NCBI RefSeq assembly: GCF_000754095.2
Contig: NZ_JQSG02000002.1
Span: 62,001-126,000, forward strand
DNA length: 64,000 nucleotides
Direction of reading: 5' to 3'
Source of the DNA: Acidihalobacter prosperus
Lineage (GTDB): Bacteria; Pseudomonadota; Gammaproteobacteria; DSM-5130; Acidihalobacteraceae
The translations under genes and the position numbers were made by a program. Of this stretch, positions 8,904-16,415 are shown one piece after another; the stretch's first letter is position 1, and each line of letters begins with the position of its first letter. Under the pieces are notes generated by a model. It was not told where the DNA came from. It was given only the letters and a program-made list of their open reading frames with translations, and did not search any database.

Positions 8904-9371
8904 TCAAGCCTTGGCCAGCGGCTGGCCGCCACCAACCCCGGGATCGCCCTTTCGACCGTATGTCGGCGGCTCGACAGGCTCGCCGCGCAACACCCTGATC
9001 AGCCGCAACACTTGCCGCTGGCCGCTCTGATTGAGCGCGCCGTTGCGACGATTGAGGGATTCGCAGCGCCCCGTTTCCGCCACCAGCGCCTGCCAGGCCG
9101 TCGCAATGGGCGCGGGCGCATTCGCCATGAAAAGCTTCAGGCTTGGCGGATCGCTGGCGCAACCGATACGGACAAGCAACTCCGCACGTCGGGCGCCGAG
9201 CCGTTCCAGCGCCTGGACCAGCCCTGCCTTGGTTTCCACCATTTGCAGCAGTGCATCGGCTTGCAACCCCTGCAGCGCCTCGGCCTCGGCCTCAAGCAAC
9301 GCGCGCAAGCGCTCCATCTCCGAGACTTCCTCGGAGAGCAGCGACAACAACATGGATTCGTCTTTGTTCAC
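8904..9371 (-). CDS. flgN: flagellar export chaperone FlgN
   Basis: A 155-residue, mostly helical protein with an N-terminal coiled-coil segment (LLSEEVSEMERLRALLEAEA). It fits FlgN, the cytoplasmic chaperone that delivers the hook-filament junction proteins FlgK and FlgL to the export apparatus. The identification rests on fold-like composition and on its position behind flgA and flgM, where flgN usually lies. The start is a GTG at 9371; an ATG six codons in is an alternative. The gene is co-directional with flgM, 44 bases downstream of its stop. Confidence 0.85.
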   Translation of the reverse strand: MNKDESMLLSLLSEEVSEMERLRALLEAEAEALQGLQADALLQMVETKAGLVQALERLGARRAELLVRIGCASDPPSLKLFMANAPAPIATAWQALVAETGRCESLNRRNGALNQSGQRQVLRLIRVLRGEPVEPPTYGRKGDPGVGGGQPLAKA

Positions 9372-9415
9372 GGCACCGCCATCCGTTCGAGGCTGCCCGA
9401 GCCGTCACGCATGGA

Positions 9416-9763
9416 TCAGGAGCGCTGCTTGGCCTGCCCTTCGAAACCCAGCAACTTGTCCGCCACCTGGCCCGGGTTGACATGGTACTGACCGCTTTGG
9501 ATGGCTTGCCGCAGCTCGGCCACGCGTTGCTTGTCGACAACCGGCTGTTGCGCTAATCCAGCCTGCAGCTGCGCCAGCTGCTGGCCGCCACGCGTCAGAC
9601 TGACCGAATCGCCGGAAGCGGCGGGGGCTCCCGAGGATTGAGCGGCTCCGGCCGACTCCCTCGGCGCGCCCTGCTGCACCGCCGTACGAGATGACGGGCC
9701 AGCCGTCTCTCCCGCACCCTTGGTACCGCCTTGCTGCGGGACGTTCTTGAGATCGATGTTCAT
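9416..9763 (-). CDS. flgM: anti-sigma-28 factor FlgM
   Basis: A 115-residue small, disordered-looking protein. The N-terminus MNIDLKN is followed by a Gly/Ala/Ser-rich linker. The C-terminal 40 residues are the sigma-28-binding region (RVAELRQAIQSGQYHVNPGQ then VADKLLGFE), the signature of the family. FlgM holds FliA inactive until it is exported through the finished hook-basal body. The start at 9763 has GGGTGA upstream, and a longer in-frame start 57 bases earlier looks non-coding. It has its own sigma-28 motif and can also be read from the flgA promoter. Confidence 0.93.
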   Translation of the reverse strand: MNIDLKNVPQQGGTKGAGETAGPSSRTAVQQGAPRESAGAAQSSGAPAASGDSVSLTRGGQQLAQLQAGLAQQPVVDKQRVAELRQAIQSGQYHVNPGQVADKLLGFEGQAKQRS

Positions 9764-9841
9764 GCAATCACCCGTTGCCTTTGCCAACACGCATGGCGTC
9801 AAACGCCTCGCGTGCGGCAATCGCCTCTGCCGATGCCAGTC

Positions 9842-9868
9842 TTATCGACCAAGCCTGACGAAACTTTA
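9842..9868 (-). promoter_or_regulatory. sigma-28 (FliA) promoter of flgM
   Basis: On the minus strand, TAAAGTTT is followed, at the canonical 15-base TAAA-to-GCCGATAA spacing, by GTCGATAA (7 of 8 matches). It lies between flgA and flgM, about 80 bases before the flgM ATG. This gives the classical feedback in which FliA transcribes its own inhibitor. Confidence 0.75.
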
Positions 9869-9903
9869 GCCCTATTCATCCGCCACGACCAGCATGGAAG
9901 CCG

Positions 9904-10623
9904 CTAGCCATCGATTCTGATGCGCCCGGGACCGCTGACCACGCCCTGCACGATCCGCTGCGATTCGCTGTTCCGCACCTTGACCAGCTGGCCACGCGAA
10001 CCGGAAGCCAGCGCCACCCCCTGGGATGTCACCTCGATCCCGGCTGCGGCGGAGACGATGGTCACGGTCTGTCCTCGGTGCACCAACAGCGGCTGCGCCA
10101 GCATCCCCGGCTGTACCACCTGTCCCGCCGACACGCTGCGCGTCAGCATGCGCCCCACCGCCTGCGACTTGGCGGTCAAGTAGCCATAGGCCAGCCCGCT
10201 CAGATCGTGCTCCGCCAAGCCCAGCTCCGAGGCGCTCAGTTGAGCGCCTCTGCTCAACGGCCTTGTCGCCACCACCACCGCAAGTCGCGCCGAAATCCGG
10301 ACAGGCACGTATAGCGTCCATGGATGTGGTCCGTCACAACGTATGCCGACCACGGCGTTGCCGATCATGCGCCCACCACTGGGCTTGAATGCATTGAGCC
10401 CCTGCACGCAGGCCGGCAAGGTCAGCCTGCTATCGATCGGCGAGGCCGATACCTGAATCTTGGCACCCGTCAGTGAAAGCTTAGCCTCAGCCAGCGCATA
10501 GGATTTGGCTGCCGCCAGTATGCGCGCATGCGGCTCGACCCTGCTCGCAGCCGAAACGGAAACCGCCAGCAGGGACAGCCCTGCACCCAACAGGAACCCG
10601 ATAAATCGACAGCTTCCCGACAC
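9904..10623 (-). CDS. flgA: flagellar P-ring assembly chaperone FlgA
   Basis: A 239-residue periplasmic protein with a Sec signal peptide (FLLGAGLSLLAVSVSAAS, cleavage near residue 26). A C-terminal SAF domain contains the family-typical PVRISARLAVVV, SRGAQLSASELGLAEHDLS and VVQPGMLAQPLLVHRGQTVTI. FlgA chaperones FlgI (62856-63974) during P-ring assembly. The start is a GTG at 10623 preceded by GGAGGGGG. The gene heads flgA-flgM-flgN, with a sigma-54 motif about 90 bases upstream. Confidence 0.93.
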   Translation of the reverse strand: MSGSCRFIGFLLGAGLSLLAVSVSAASRVEPHARILAAAKSYALAEAKLSLTGAKIQVSASPIDSRLTLPACVQGLNAFKPSGGRMIGNAVVGIRCDGPHPWTLYVPVRISARLAVVVATRPLSRGAQLSASELGLAEHDLSGLAYGYLTAKSQAVGRMLTRSVSAGQVVQPGMLAQPLLVHRGQTVTIVSAAAGIEVTSQGVALASGSRGQLVKVRNSESQRIVQGVVSGPGRIRIDG

Positions 10624-10711
10624 TCGCAGCCCCCTCCGATCCCCAATACGTCATGATTTTGACGAAATACCGCGCGCCCCTCGGACACCGGCACCGATCT
10701 GTATACTGTTT

Positions 10712-10727
10712 AGCAATATGCGGGCCA
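10712..10727 (-). promoter_or_regulatory. sigma-54 promoter of flgAMN
   Basis: On the minus strand the sequence TGGCCCGCATATTGCT has exact GG-N10-GC spacing and a perfect TTGCT -12 box. It would start transcription near 10701, giving a leader of about 78 bases to flgA. Confidence 0.7.
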
Positions 10728-10771
10728 TCGCCCGACAAGAGAGATTCAACGCCAGGTTGCTCATGAGCTTC

Positions 10772-10798
10772 TAAACTCCTATGGGTTGCTGCCGACAA
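10772..10798 (+). promoter_or_regulatory. sigma-28 (FliA) promoter of cheV
   Basis: TAAACTCC and GCCGACAA are separated by 11 bases (TAAA-N15-GCCGACAA), a 7-of-8 match at the -10. The -10 box ends 38 bases before the cheV ATG. The promoter is divergent from, and 45 bases away from, the flgA sigma-54 element. Confidence 0.75.
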
Positions 10799-10836
10799 TA
10801 TCGGTATAAGGACAACTAGCCGAATCAAGGGGCCGT

Positions 10837-11772
10837 ATGACCGACATCCTCACCGCCGTAGACAAACGCACCCGACTCGCGGGACAGAACCGGCTCGAAC
10901 TCCTGCTGTTCCGACTGGATCGGCAGCAGATATTCGCCATCAACGTCTTCAAGGTCAGGGAAATCATCCCGCTGCCAAAACTCAAGGGCGTGCCGCAGGC
11001 TCACCCTTACGTACTCGGGATCGCCAATATTCGTGGCCGCCCGACCTCGATCATCGAGGTCGCCCGCCCCCTGGGGCGACGCGGCGTGGCCGCGGGCGAG
11101 GAAAGCTTCGTCATCGTCACCGAGTTCAACCGCAGCGTTCAGGGTTTCCGTGTCGCCTCGGTGGAGCGCATCATCAACATCAGCTGGGAATCCGTGCTGC
11201 CGCCACCCAAGGGCAGCCGCTCGGGTCACTACATGACCGCCGTAACCCAATACGAAGACCAGTTGATCGAAATCCTGGACGTCGAGCGCATCCTGGCCGA
11301 TGTACAGGGCGTCAACACCGACCTCTCGGATGATATCCGCGAAAAGGAAACGGGCAATGACGACACCGCGCCCTCTGTGCTGGTGGCCGACGATTCGTCG
11401 GTCGCCCGGCTTCAGGTACGGAGGACACTCGAGCAGCTCGGCATGCAGGTCACGCTCGCCAACGATGGTCGAGAGGCGCTGGACAAGCTTGAAGCCATCG
11501 CAGCGTCCGGCGGCACGGAACGCGGGTTCGACATGATCGTGTCCGATATCGAGATGCCGCGCATGGACGGCTACACCCTGTGCAGCCGCATCCGCGCCGA
11601 CAAGCGGATGGCGGACATGCCCGTCATCCTGCACACATCCCTGAGCGGATCCTTCAATCAGGCCATGGTGGATCGTGTCGGCGCGACGGCCTTTCTGCCG
11701 AAATTCCAGCCCAATGAGTTCGCCGAGACCATCCTCAAGGTACTTCACGAACACACCACGCAGGGGAGATAA
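10837..11772 (+). CDS. cheV: chemotaxis coupling protein CheV (CheW-receiver fusion)
   Basis: A 311-residue fusion: a CheW-like domain (about residues 20-165, with FRLDRQQIFAINVFKVREI and VLGIANIRGRPTSIIEV) and a C-terminal receiver domain (about 180-305). The phosphoacceptor aspartate is in VSDIEMPRMDGYTL. CheV couples receptors to CheA, and its receiver is thought to drain or tune CheA phosphorylation. It follows a clear sigma-28 motif and is the first gene of a plus-strand group with the HDOD and FliK-like genes. Confidence 0.95.
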   Translation: MTDILTAVDKRTRLAGQNRLELLLFRLDRQQIFAINVFKVREIIPLPKLKGVPQAHPYVLGIANIRGRPTSIIEVARPLGRRGVAAGEESFVIVTEFNRSVQGFRVASVERIINISWESVLPPPKGSRSGHYMTAVTQYEDQLIEILDVERILADVQGVNTDLSDDIREKETGNDDTAPSVLVADDSSVARLQVRRTLEQLGMQVTLANDGREALDKLEAIAASGGTERGFDMIVSDIEMPRMDGYTLCSRIRADKRMADMPVILHTSLSGSFNQAMVDRVGATAFLPKFQPNEFAETILKVLHEHTTQGR

Positions 11773-11779
11773 TCACGGC

Positions 11780-11798
11780 CGGGGGCATATGGCCCCCG
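11780..11798 (+). terminator. GC-rich hairpin after cheV
   Basis: A 7-bp stem (CGGGGGC / GCCCCCG) with loop ATATG starts 8 bases after the cheV stop. No T-run follows, so it may only attenuate read-through into the HDOD gene or protect a 3' end. Confidence 0.4.
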
Positions 11799-11843
11799 CC
11801 TGATCCCACACCCGCCACGAGCGCGCCGCCGATTAGCCAATCC

Positions 11844-13073
11844 ATGCCCAATCCGGACGTATCCATCGAACAGCTCAGCCGCCTGGCGCCTCTCAGCCGG
11901 CTCAGCGAAGCCGCCCATCAAAACCTGCTGGCGGCGTCGCGCGTCGACACCCTCGACGCCGGCAAGCGCCTGCCTGCACGCAACCGCGAACGATGGGTCA
12001 GCTTCGTGCTCGAAGGCAGCATGCAACTGATCCGCGGCGACGATGTAATCGAGACCATCGACCCCGAAGTGGATGCCGCACGGCTGCAGCAGCCGTTGTT
12101 TGCCGATGGCGATGATGTGGACTATGCAACCACTCTCAAATCCACCCGACTGCTGAGCATCGCACGTAAGGCTGTGGAAGAGGCCGTCGCGGCCGAAGGC
12201 GACGGCGGCGCCTACGATGTCGGCGAGCAAAGCATTTCCACGGTCGAAAGCGATCTGCTCGAACGCTTCTACAAGGCACTTAGCGATGGGCGCATGCAAC
12301 TGCCGAGCATGCCCGAAATCGCCATACGCATCCGCGAACTCGCCGCCGATGCGGAGACCAGTCTCAATGACCTTGCCAAGGTCATACAGGTCGACCCGTC
12401 GCTCACCGCCCGCCTGTTGCAGGCCGCCAACAGCGCTGCCTACCGTGGCACGCGCGCGGTCGGCTCGGTGCGCGAAGCCATCACTCGACTCGGTCTCAAG
12501 CGCACCGCCAGCCTGGCGATCAGCATCACAATGCACAATGTGTTCAAGGCCCGTTCGCCACAGACCGCCCGGCAAATGCAGATGTTGTGGGAAACCAGCG
12601 TGGAAGTCTCCGCAACCGCCTACATCGTCGCCCGCCATTCCCGCGTGCTAGACCCCGACCATGCCCTGCTCGCGGGCCTCATGCATCGCGTAGGCGCGGT
12701 ACCCATCCTGCTGTTTTCGGAAAGCCTGGAAACCAGCGGTGACGAACTCAAGCTCGCCATCGCACGGCTTTCACCGATGGTCGGCGGCGTGCTGCTCAAG
12801 GAATGGGGATTCGAGCACGATGTGGTGATCGCCGTCGAAGAAGGCGAGCAATGGATGCGTAACCCCGACCTGCCGACCGACCTGTGCGACATCATCATCG
12901 CCGCCCGGCTGTACGCCGATCTGCGCAACGATCGGCCGCTGCCGGCATCCTCGCTGACCGAGATCCCGGCCTTCCGGAAACTGGGGCTCGCGGACCCCGA
13001 ATCCGATCGCTCGCTGCAGGTACTGGAAGATGCCGCCGAGGAAATTGCCAGCATTCGCGAATTTCTGAGCTGA
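11844..13073 (+). CDS. HDOD domain signalling protein with cNMP-binding-like N-terminus
   Basis: A 409-residue protein. Residues about 1-130 resemble a degenerate cyclic-nucleotide-binding/cupin domain (SRLAPLSRLSE and FVLEGSMQLIRGDDVIETID), without a recognisable phosphate-binding cassette. Residues about 150-350 form an HDOD domain, beginning LPSMPEIAIRIRELAAD and including VDPSLTARLLQAANSAAY and GLKRTASLAISITM. HDOD proteins lack the catalytic HD pair and act as signalling scaffolds; several regulate motility or c-di-GMP pathways. The function here is unknown. Its place 71 bases after cheV suggests a motility link. No promoter of its own was found. Confidence 0.8.
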   Translation: MPNPDVSIEQLSRLAPLSRLSEAAHQNLLAASRVDTLDAGKRLPARNRERWVSFVLEGSMQLIRGDDVIETIDPEVDAARLQQPLFADGDDVDYATTLKSTRLLSIARKAVEEAVAAEGDGGAYDVGEQSISTVESDLLERFYKALSDGRMQLPSMPEIAIRIRELAADAETSLNDLAKVIQVDPSLTARLLQAANSAAYRGTRAVGSVREAITRLGLKRTASLAISITMHNVFKARSPQTARQMQMLWETSVEVSATAYIVARHSRVLDPDHALLAGLMHRVGAVPILLFSESLETSGDELKLAIARLSPMVGGVLLKEWGFEHDVVIAVEEGEQWMRNPDLPTDLCDIIIAARLYADLRNDRPLPASSLTEIPAFRKLGLADPESDRSLQVLEDAAEEIASIREFLS

Positions 13074-13111
13074 GGCCCTGACGGACCGGATCGCTCGCCG
13101 ATGATGCGGGC

Positions 13112-14224
13112 ATGACCGCTCCGCCCCCAAGGCTCGCCCACGCAGGGAGGCAGACAGCCTTGGAATTCGGCATACGCGTCGACAACCAGCAGCTCACCCA
13201 AAGCAGCGCCGCACCCCGGGCACAGCTTGCCGCATGGCGCGTGGGGCAGGTGCTGAGCGCGCTCGTGATCGAAGGCACGCCAGCACAGGCCGGCGGCGGG
13301 CCGGCACGTTTGCAGGTGGGCAACCTGCAGATCCCGGTCAGATCGCAAACCCCGTTGCAGACCGGCGAATCACTGCGCCTTAACGTTCAGCGCGCCGGCA
13401 AGGAAATCATCCTGACACGAGCGCCGACAACAAGCGCTCCCGTCACGGCGCCGACCACCACCGTCGCCCAAACCCTGAGGAATCTCCTGCCTGCTCAGCA
13501 GGCACTCGATGTCGCCTTGCGCGGCCTATCGAAGCTGCTGCCGCAATTGCCGACGACCGCCGCCGCGCCTGCACGGGAACTGCTCGGCAGCCTCCCCACG
13601 CCGGCACAACTCACCACCGGCAGCGGGCTCAAACAAGCCATCCTCAGCTCCGGAACGTTGCTCGAATCCCGTCTGGCAGCAGGAACGCCGCCAGCGCCCC
13701 AGGACATCAAGGCTGCGGCCGCACGTCTGCTCTCGGCCCTGCCCGTCCAAGGCAGTGCGGCCGGCGCACCGCGCCAGCTCGCCGAAGGCCTCATGGGCCG
13801 CATCGGACTCAATCAGCTGCAAAGCCAGTCGCCCAGCGGCAATACGGTGTACTGGTCGCTCGAACTACCCGTACGTACCCATGCCGACGGTTTCCATACC
13901 GTTCAGCTCGAGGTGGAAACCGAGGAAAAGGGCAGCACCGATGCCGAATCAGGGCCGAACTGGAACGTGCGTCTGCACCTGGATTTGCCGCGTACCGGCC
14001 CTTTGGATGCCTATGTCACCAGCCGGCACAATACGCTCTCCGCACATTTTTGGTCGACTGACGCCGCTACCGCGGCGCGCATCGCCAAAGCGCTGCCGGA
14101 TCTTGCCAGGGCATGGTCGGCCCACGGACTCGCCACCGGCGTGCTGCAAAGCCATCGTGGCGAAGCGCCGCGAAGCGGTCACGGGAAAAGCCCTCTGAAC
14201 GGCCTGGTGGATACGCGCGCATGA
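13112..14224 (+). CDS. FliK-like flagellar hook-length control family protein
   Basis: A 370-residue protein with a low-complexity Ala/Pro/Gln/Thr-rich N-terminal two thirds. A C-terminal region (about residues 220-340) resembles the Flg_hook/FliK C-domain: NTVYWSLELPV, GFHTVQLEVETEE, WNVRLHLDLPRTGPLDAYV, then HNTLSAHFW. A canonical fliK lies elsewhere (37864-39162), so this is a paralogue. Its last four bases overlap the start of fhlB (ATGA), giving a translationally coupled pair. Such pairs recur near flagellar clusters in gammaproteobacteria, and the role is not established. Confidence 0.75.
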   Translation: MTAPPPRLAHAGRQTALEFGIRVDNQQLTQSSAAPRAQLAAWRVGQVLSALVIEGTPAQAGGGPARLQVGNLQIPVRSQTPLQTGESLRLNVQRAGKEIILTRAPTTSAPVTAPTTTVAQTLRNLLPAQQALDVALRGLSKLLPQLPTTAAAPARELLGSLPTPAQLTTGSGLKQAILSSGTLLESRLAAGTPPAPQDIKAAAARLLSALPVQGSAAGAPRQLAEGLMGRIGLNQLQSQSPSGNTVYWSLELPVRTHADGFHTVQLEVETEEKGSTDAESGPNWNVRLHLDLPRTGPLDAYVTSRHNTLSAHFWSTDAATAARIAKALPDLARAWSAHGLATGVLQSHRGEAPRSGHGKSPLNGLVDTRA

Positions 14225-14562
14225 CACGCAAGCCGCTGCCACCCACCACGCTGCATCGCCTGGCCGTCGCTCTTCGGTACGATGGCGAAGGCGCACCGAA
14301 AATCACCGCTAAAGGACGCGGCGAGATCGGCAAGCGCATCATCGAACTCGCGCAAGCCCACCAAGTGCCGTTACGCCAGGATGCGGAGTTGTGCCAGGTA
14401 CTCGCGCAAGTACCGCTGGGCGAGGAAATTCCAGAAGCGCTTTATGTTGCGGTCGCCGAAGTACTGGCCTTTGCCTATCGTCTCAGCGGTCAGGATCTGC
14501 CGTTGCGGACAGAGACTGCCGAAGAGGATATGACTGGCGATCAGCCCGAATCGGGCGGTTGA
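14221..14562 (+). CDS. fhlB: FhlB: stand-alone FlhB/YscU C-terminal-domain paralogue
   Basis: A 113-residue protein aligning with the cytoplasmic tail of FlhB: AVALRYDGEGAPKITAKGRG and EALYVAVAEVLAFAYRL correspond to AVALRYDHERMRAPRVIAKG and AALYIAVAQLLAYVYQL of the FlhB encoded at 28612-29748. The NPTH autocleavage motif of FlhB is replaced by TTLHR, so it cannot self-cleave in the usual way, and it has no membrane segments. FhlB proteins can substitute for or bind the FlhB C-domain in export-specificity control. The ATG at 14221 overlaps the FliK-like stop codon. The 3' end overlaps the convergent DUF2802 gene by 22 bases. Confidence 0.85.
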   Translation: MTRKPLPPTTLHRLAVALRYDGEGAPKITAKGRGEIGKRIIELAQAHQVPLRQDAELCQVLAQVPLGEEIPEALYVAVAEVLAFAYRLSGQDLPLRTETAEEDMTGDQPESGG

Positions 14563-14969
14563 GCGCGTCCGGCGCCGGCGGCATGCAGTGCCTGCAGCAG
14601 GTCCACCTCTCCACGCGACAGTCCGCACACCGTCATCAACTCGTCCGCGGACATACCTCGCTCGAGCAGCTTGAGCGCCTGCACATGCGCGCCGCCCGTC
14701 GCCTGCGCCCGCAGTTCCTGGCTGTCGACACGCTCGCGCAAGCGGCTGTAGAGCGTGTCGAAGCGTTCTTCAAGCTCGGTATCGCGTTGGCGCGTCTCCT
14801 GAATCGACTGACGCAGCGAGTCGAGTTCGGACTGAATGATCGCCAATCGCGTTCGCCCGGCCTCGCGCTCGCCGCGAAGCTTGAGCACCTGCCAGGCTGC
14901 CCAAATCGCCACGACCGGGAAATAAATCAAATCGAGCGCAACCAGCACGCTCAGCCAATCGATATGCAT
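14541..14969 (-). CDS. DUF2802 family protein
   Basis: A 142-residue protein with one N-terminal membrane anchor (LSVLVALDLIYFPVVAIWAA) and a predicted coiled coil at about residues 40-90. A C-terminal helix-turn-helix-like segment contains LLERGMSADELMTVCGLSRGEVDLLQAL. This matches DUF2802, which ends the che operon after cheW in many polar gammaproteobacteria. The function is unknown; the genomic association suggests involvement with chemoreceptor arrays or the motor. It is the last gene of the long fliL-to-DUF2802 operon. Confidence 0.85.
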   Translation of the reverse strand: MHIDWLSVLVALDLIYFPVVAIWAAWQVLKLRGEREAGRTRLAIIQSELDSLRQSIQETRQRDTELEERFDTLYSRLRERVDSQELRAQATGGAHVQALKLLERGMSADELMTVCGLSRGEVDLLQALHAAGAGRAQPPDSG

Positions 14970-14978
14970 GCACCACGC

Positions 14979-15146
14979 TCAGACATATTCATCAATGTGA
15001 CCCGGTTCCGGCGGCGGACGATTCTCCCTGGCGGGAGGGGACGGTGGCGAATGGCGCGGTTTGCGGCGGCGCTCCGGTGGCGTCGCCGGGCGCCTGCGGG
15101 TATCGGCAGGCACCGAGGGATGCAGGGGTTCGATTTCGTCCGCCAC
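14979..15146 (-). CDS. small proline/arginine-rich protein between cheW and DUF2802 (uncertain)
   Basis: A possible 55-residue protein starting at GTG 13 bases after the cheW stop and ending 9 bases before DUF2802, so it would fit the tight operon spacing. The sequence begins VADEIEPLHPS, has a Pro/Arg-rich middle and ends GHIDEYV. Its third codon positions are GC-rich and its composition looks more protein-like than the competing frame (14951-15155), which is cysteine- and arginine-heavy. No family is recognised and the ribosome site is weak. Confidence 0.4.
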   Translation of the reverse strand: MADEIEPLHPSVPADTRRRPATPPERRRKPRHSPPSPPARENRPPPEPGHIDEYV

Positions 15147-15159
15147 GCCATCATACCGC

Positions 15160-15636
15160 TTACATCGCGGCCAGCTCGGCCCATTCTTCCTCGTTGAGCA
15201 GCTTTTCCACATCGACCACGATGATCAACTCCTTGTCACGCGACGCGACGCCCTGGATGTAGCGGGCAGCCTCCTCGTTGCCGACGCTCGGGCTGGGGTC
15301 GATCTCGTCCTGGCGGATGCGCACGACCTCGGCCACGCCGTCGACCAGAATGCCCACATCCTGTCCGGCCGCCTCCAGCACGATGATCCGGCTGGACTCG
15401 CCCGGCTCGGTAAATTCCAGCCCCAAACGCTGACGCGCATCGATCACCGTCACCACGTTGCCGCGCAGATTGATGATCCCAAGCACATACTCCGGCGCGC
15501 CCGGTACCGGCGAAATCTCCCCGACGCGCAGCACTTCCTGCACGCGCATGACGTCAAGGGCATAAACCTCGCCGCTCAGGAAAAAGGTCACGCATTGCAA
15601 CTCGTCCACCTTGTGGACCTCGTTTTTATCGGTCAT
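15160..15636 (-). CDS. cheW: chemotaxis coupling protein CheW
   Basis: A 158-residue single-domain CheW: QCVTFFLSGEVYALDVMRVQ, VPGAPEYVLGIINLRGNVVTVID and the terminal ELIIVVDVEKLLNEEE are all typical. CheW bridges chemoreceptors and CheA in the array. The start at 15636 has GAGGA seven bases upstream; the frame extends further 5' without plausible coding content. It follows parP by 50 bases. Confidence 0.95.
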   Translation of the reverse strand: MTDKNEVHKVDELQCVTFFLSGEVYALDVMRVQEVLRVGEISPVPGAPEYVLGIINLRGNVVTVIDARQRLGLEFTEPGESSRIIVLEAAGQDVGILVDGVAEVVRIRQDEIDPSPSVGNEEAARYIQGVASRDKELIIVVDVEKLLNEEEWAELAAM

Positions 15637-15686
15637 CGTCCAATCCTCACCCGTCGTGCGTGTTTTCGCACCCCAATTCGTTATCC

Positions 15687-16415
15687 TTACCCGCCGCGGA
15701 CAATATCGAGCGCCAGGGCCTCGATATCCAGCAGGGCGCACATCTGGCTGGTCACGGTACCCGCCAACCAGCGCCTGGCAGTCTTTTCCGTCCGCCAGTG
15801 CACCGAATCCGCCTGCAGCGACACCACCGTATCCACTCGGTCGCAGCACAGCCCCCAGCGCCCTTCTTCAACCATCAGAATACGACTATAGGCCTCATCC
15901 TCGCTGCCGTCCCGTATGCGCTGCTCCCGCTGCGACAGGCGATCGCGCGGAAACACCAGCTTGGCGGTATCGATAATGCCGGCCTGACGCCCGTCGAAGG
16001 GCATCAAACCCATGAACCAAGGCGGCCGCCCCGGAGTTTGCGTGACATGTTCGCCCCAGGGAATGATGCGCGTCAGTTTCACCAGGGGCACGGCGAGCTT
16101 GAGTCCGCCGACGAAGAACAGCAGGCATTCGAATCCGCCTTCCGCCCACTCGGGGATCGTACGTGTATCGGCGGCCGGCGTTGCCGGCGCCGCCTGGGCC
16201 TCGAAGGCGGGCACCAGCGCCATGCCGGGCTTGACGGCCGGTGCGGTCGGCAGCGGCGTTGCCGGAGACGACGGCAGCTGCACGACCTCCGCCACGGGCG
16301 CCGCAACAGCGGCCGGCGCGACTTCCGGCTCTGGCACCTTCAGCAATCCATCCAGGTAGGCGCTCAGGGCCAGCTCCTGATTGAACAGCGCCCCTTTCTG
16401 CGTCAATTTATCCAC
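15687..16415 (-). CDS. parP: ParP-like CheW-domain array-positioning protein
   Basis: A 242-residue protein. After a short N-terminal helix there is a Pro/Ala-rich linker (about residues 30-85). A divergent CheW-like domain covers about 90-240 (FECLLFFVGGLKLAVPLVKL, WFMGLMPFDGRQAGIIDTAK, ILMVEEGRWGLCCDRVDTVV). It lies directly between a ParA-family ATPase and CheW, the position of ParP in Vibrio and of PA1463 in Pseudomonas. ParP uses its CheW-like face to bind CheA and links arrays to ParC at the pole. The start is taken as GTG 16415, preceded by GAGG at good spacing and overlapping the parC stop. Confidence 0.85.
   Translation of the reverse strand: MDKLTQKGALFNQELALSAYLDGLLKVPEPEVAPAAVAAPVAEVVQLPSSPATPLPTAPAVKPGMALVPAFEAQAAPATPAADTRTIPEWAEGGFECLLFFVGGLKLAVPLVKLTRIIPWGEHVTQTPGRPPWFMGLMPFDGRQAGIIDTAKLVFPRDRLSQREQRIRDGSEDEAYSRILMVEEGRWGLCCDRVDTVVSLQADSVHWRTEKTARRWLAGTVTSQMCALLDIEALALDIVRGG

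Noticed and set aside
11828-11835. GCCGATTA, a sigma-28 -10-like box just before the HDOD gene
   Set aside because: The -35 position 15 bases upstream reads CACC, not TAAA, and the box lies only 8 bases before the ATG.
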